A stretch of DNA of 6,052 nucleotides from an uncultured Clostridia bacterium (lineage in GTDB: Bacteria; Bacillota; Clostridia; Christensenellales; UBA1242), in the NCBI GenBank assembly GCA_946612575.1, contig CAMOEU010000049.1:1-6052 (forward strand), given 5' to 3'. Shown piece after piece: positions 4,083 to 6,052 of the stretch; the first letter of the stretch is position 1, and each line of letters begins with the position of its first letter. The notes beneath the pieces were generated by a model. That model worked only from the letters and a program-made list of their open reading frames with translations, ran no database searches and was not told where the DNA came from. The position numbers were made by a program, and so were the translations under genes.

Positions 4083-6052
4083 TTAATCTTTTTTAAAGCC
4101 CAAAGCATTTGTGAAAATCTCAAGCAAATGTTCAACTTTTGAAATATTTTTTCCTTGATACAAAACTTTCAAAACAGGCACATCTTCAAATGCAAGTTTT
4201 GTGTCATAAAATTCGATTGCTTTTGCAAGTCTTTTGTCGATAATTTCTTCACTTTTATAGAAATAAACTGAGCACTCTGAGCTGTTTATCTTTATTTTTG
4301 AAACATTAAATTCTCCAGCCAAATTTTTCAGGTATGCGATTTTGCAAAGGTTTTCGACTTCAACAGGCAATTCTCCATTGTTCTCAACAAGTTCTTCAAC
4401 AACTTTCTTGTATTCCTCCGAAGAAGCAATTTGACTGATTTTGTTGTAATAGACAATTCTTTCTTCTTGTGATGAAACATACTCTTCACTGATGTATGCA
4501 TCAAGGATAAGTTCCATCTTGGTTTCCTTCTTTTGAACAGTCTTTTGACCAGAAAGTTCTTTTGTGACTTCTTCCAAAAGTTTGACATACATATCATAAC
4601 CAACTTTCTGCATATGTCCATGTTGTTCTTTGCCCAAAATATTCCCTGCACCTCTTATTTCAAGGTCTCGCATAGCAATCTTAAAACCGCTTCCAAGTTC
4701 TCTAAACTCTTTTATTGCTTCAAGTCTTTTGTATGCATCTTCAGTCAAAACTTTCCCACCATCATAAGTGAGATATGCATAGGCAAGTTTGTCAGATCTT
4801 CCTATTCTGCCTCTTATTTGATAAAGTTGACTTAGTCCAAGCATATCACAATCAACAACAAACAAAGTGTTTAGTGTTGGCAAATCAACTCCGTTTTCAA
4901 TAAGAGTTGTGGAAATGAAAACATTATATTTGTCATCATAAAGTTCGTCAATAACTTTTGCGAGTTCTTTTTCCATCATTTGACCGTGTGCGACACCAAT
5001 TTTTGCATTCGGAAGCAAATTTTCTACATGTGCACGGAAACTGTAAATGTCTGCAACACGATTGAAAAGAATTAGTGCTTTCCCATTTCTTGACAATTCT
5101 CTTTGCACAACATCCTTAAGCAAATCATCATTATATGGGCTGACATAAGTTTGAATTGGCAGTCTTTCTTTTGGTGGAGTTGCAATCACACTTATGTCTC
5201 TTATCCCTGAAAGTGACATATGGAGAGTTCTTGGAATTGGTGTTGCTGACAATGTCAAGACATCAATATCTGTCTTAAATTTCTTTATCTTTTCTTTGTC
5301 CTTAACCCCAAATCTTTGCTCTTCATCCAAAACCAAAAGCCCCAAATCTTTAAACTTGACTTTTTCATTGAGCATTTTGTGTGTGCCGATCAAAACATCA
5401 ATCTTTCCTTTGGCAAGTTTTGACAAAATTTCATTCGTCTCTTTCTCTGTCTTGAATCTGTTTAGAACTTCCACCCTAACACCAAACTTTTGCATTCTTT
5501 CCTTTGCCGAGCGGTAATGCTGCTCACTCAAAATGGTTGTTGGACACAAGAATGCAACTTGTTTGCCATTGTAGAAAGCTTTAAAAATTGCTCTGAATGC
5601 AACTTCAGTTTTTCCAAAACCAACATCACCACAGATAAGTCTATCCATAATTTTGTCGCTTTCCATATCTTTATCGACATCTTCAATCGCCTGTATTTGG
5701 TCAGCAGTCAAATCAAATTCAAAATCCTGGTCAAATTGTTTTTCGAAACTTTCATCTCTTTCAAATTTATACCCCTTCATCGTTTCTCTGTCTTTATAGA
5801 TTTTTGCAAGAGAAACAGCAATTTCTTTCAAGTCTTCCTTGACTTTTTGTTTGAGTTTTGTCCACTCGTTTGAGCCAAGAGAGTTTATCTTAGGGTTGTC
5901 CCCACCAACATATGCAGAAAGCAAATTTGCTTGCTCAGAAGGAAGATACAAAAGTGCACCATTTTTATATTCCAAAACAAAGTAGTCTTTCTCAAACGAA
6001 GACAACTTCATTCTCACAATGTCTTTACACTTTCCAATTCCATAGAAAGAGT
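4083..6052 (-). CDS. mfd: Transcription-repair coupling factor Mfd, C-terminal part (N-terminus outside window)
   Basis: Mfd is the ATP-driven DNA translocase that pushes stalled RNA polymerase off damaged DNA and recruits UvrA. The frame is open to the right edge; the GTG at 6015-6017 is internal, since the 11 codons before it encode SFYGIGKCKDI, matching the conserved HGIG segment of the RNA-polymerase-interacting (CarD-like) domain. 655 residues are visible of the usual ~1,150, counted from the first complete codon. They hold the rest of that domain (1-50), the linker helix (66-97), helicase lobe 1 with Walker A GDVGFGKT (141-148), DEEQRFGV (242-249) and SATPIPRTL (268-276), and lobe 2 with STTLIENGVDLP (380-391) and YQIRGRIGRS (410-419). 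Next come the translocation-in-RecG segment EIRGAGNILG (464-473) and the C-terminal TRCF domain (about 511-610), which contacts the N-terminal region. Motifs are intact and closest in style to Bacillus/Clostridium Mfd. RecG is excluded by the TRCF domain and the CarD-like segment. Confidence 0.97.
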   Translation of the reverse strand, partial: SFYGIGKCKDIVRMKLSSFEKDYFVLEYKNGALLYLPSEQANLLSAYVGGDNPKINSLGSNEWTKLKQKVKEDLKEIAVSLAKIYKDRETMKGYKFERDESFEKQFDQDFEFDLTADQIQAIEDVDKDMESDKIMDRLICGDVGFGKTEVAFRAIFKAFYNGKQVAFLCPTTILSEQHYRSAKERMQKFGVRVEVLNRFKTEKETNEILSKLAKGKIDVLIGTHKMLNEKVKFKDLGLLVLDEEQRFGVKDKEKIKKFKTDIDVLTLSATPIPRTLHMSLSGIRDISVIATPPKERLPIQTYVSPYNDDLLKDVVQRELSRNGKALILFNRVADIYSFRAHVENLLPNAKIGVAHGQMMEKELAKVIDELYDDKYNVFISTTLIENGVDLPTLNTLFVVDCDMLGLSQLYQIRGRIGRSDKLAYAYLTYDGGKVLTEDAYKRLEAIKEFRELGSGFKIAMRDLEIRGAGNILGKEQHGHMQKVGYDMYVKLLEEVTKELSGQKTVQKKETKMELILDAYISEEYVSSQEERIVYYNKISQIASSEEYKKVVEELVENNGELPVEVENLCKIAYLKNLAGEFNVSKIKINSSECSVYFYKSEEIIDKRLAKAIEFYDTKLAFEDVPVLKVLYQGKNISKVEHLLEIFTNALGFKKD

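Noticed and set aside
4328..4651. Same-strand second frame inside mfd (107 codons)
   Set aside because: Shifted-frame shadow of a strongly conserved gene; the composition (many Lys, Met, Leu) fits frame-shifted reading and not a protein. The main frame has no frameshift.
5490..5873. Plus-strand open frame of 127 codons within mfd
   Set aside because: Fully antisense to the conserved Mfd helicase region, Phe/Ser/Cys-rich as expected from the reverse of Lys/Glu-rich coding, and with no supported start.
6015..6017. GTG as the start of mfd
   Set aside because: The same frame continues upstream to the window edge and encodes the conserved YGIGK segment of Mfd, so the GTG is an internal valine codon.
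1..6052. CRISPR array, tRNA, rRNA, insertion sequence or phage remnant
   Set aside because: No regularly spaced repeats, cloverleaf-like sequences, transposase motifs or terminal inverted repeats were seen. The genes are tightly packed, co-directional and similar in composition.

Overview
The window is AT-rich. It carries five protein-coding genes, all on the minus strand and packed with gaps of only 37 to 82 bases. The reading frames use the standard genetic code: TGG encodes Trp and TGA is used as a stop. Base composition, the Firmicute-like Mfd sequence, the mfd-then-foldase-lipoprotein order known from Clostridia, and the lipobox and single-membrane envelope proteins suggest an uncultured low-GC Bacillota (Clostridia-like, gut-type) chromosome. 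That placement is an inference. No RNA genes, mobile elements or CRISPR arrays were seen.

In transcription order (right to left): (1) the C-terminal 655 residues of the transcription-repair coupling factor Mfd, whose N-terminus lies outside the window. (2) A short spacer with a strong sigma-A-type promoter and a small hairpin next to the ribosome binding site. (3) A 588-residue lipoprotein of the PrsA/SurA foldase type with a very divergent parvulin-like region. (4) A 68-base spacer in which an A/U-rich terminator-like stem-loop carries the -35 box of the next gene's promoter in its loop. (5) A 441-residue membrane protein of the LPG_synthase_TM (UPF0104/YbhN-like flippase) family with a charged N-terminal extension. 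(6) A 171-residue single-pass protein whose outer domain resembles TasA/camelysin. (7) A spacer with a third promoter and a good ribosome binding site. (8) The first 74 residues of a proline-rich protein of unknown function that runs off the left edge.

Apart from Mfd, which acts on stalled RNA polymerase in the cytoplasm, the recognisable genes look like envelope functions: secreted-protein folding, lipid or membrane transport, and a surface-anchored beta-rich protein. Each short spacer except the 37-base one holds a plausible promoter, so the block is probably several short transcription units with read-through rather than one operon.

This is mostly ordinary core chromosome, and I found no convincing new system. 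The points most worth a second look are the terminator/promoter overlap with an apparently leaderless start at about 2165-2226, the enlarged degenerate parvulin region of the foldase, and the TasA-like anchored protein.
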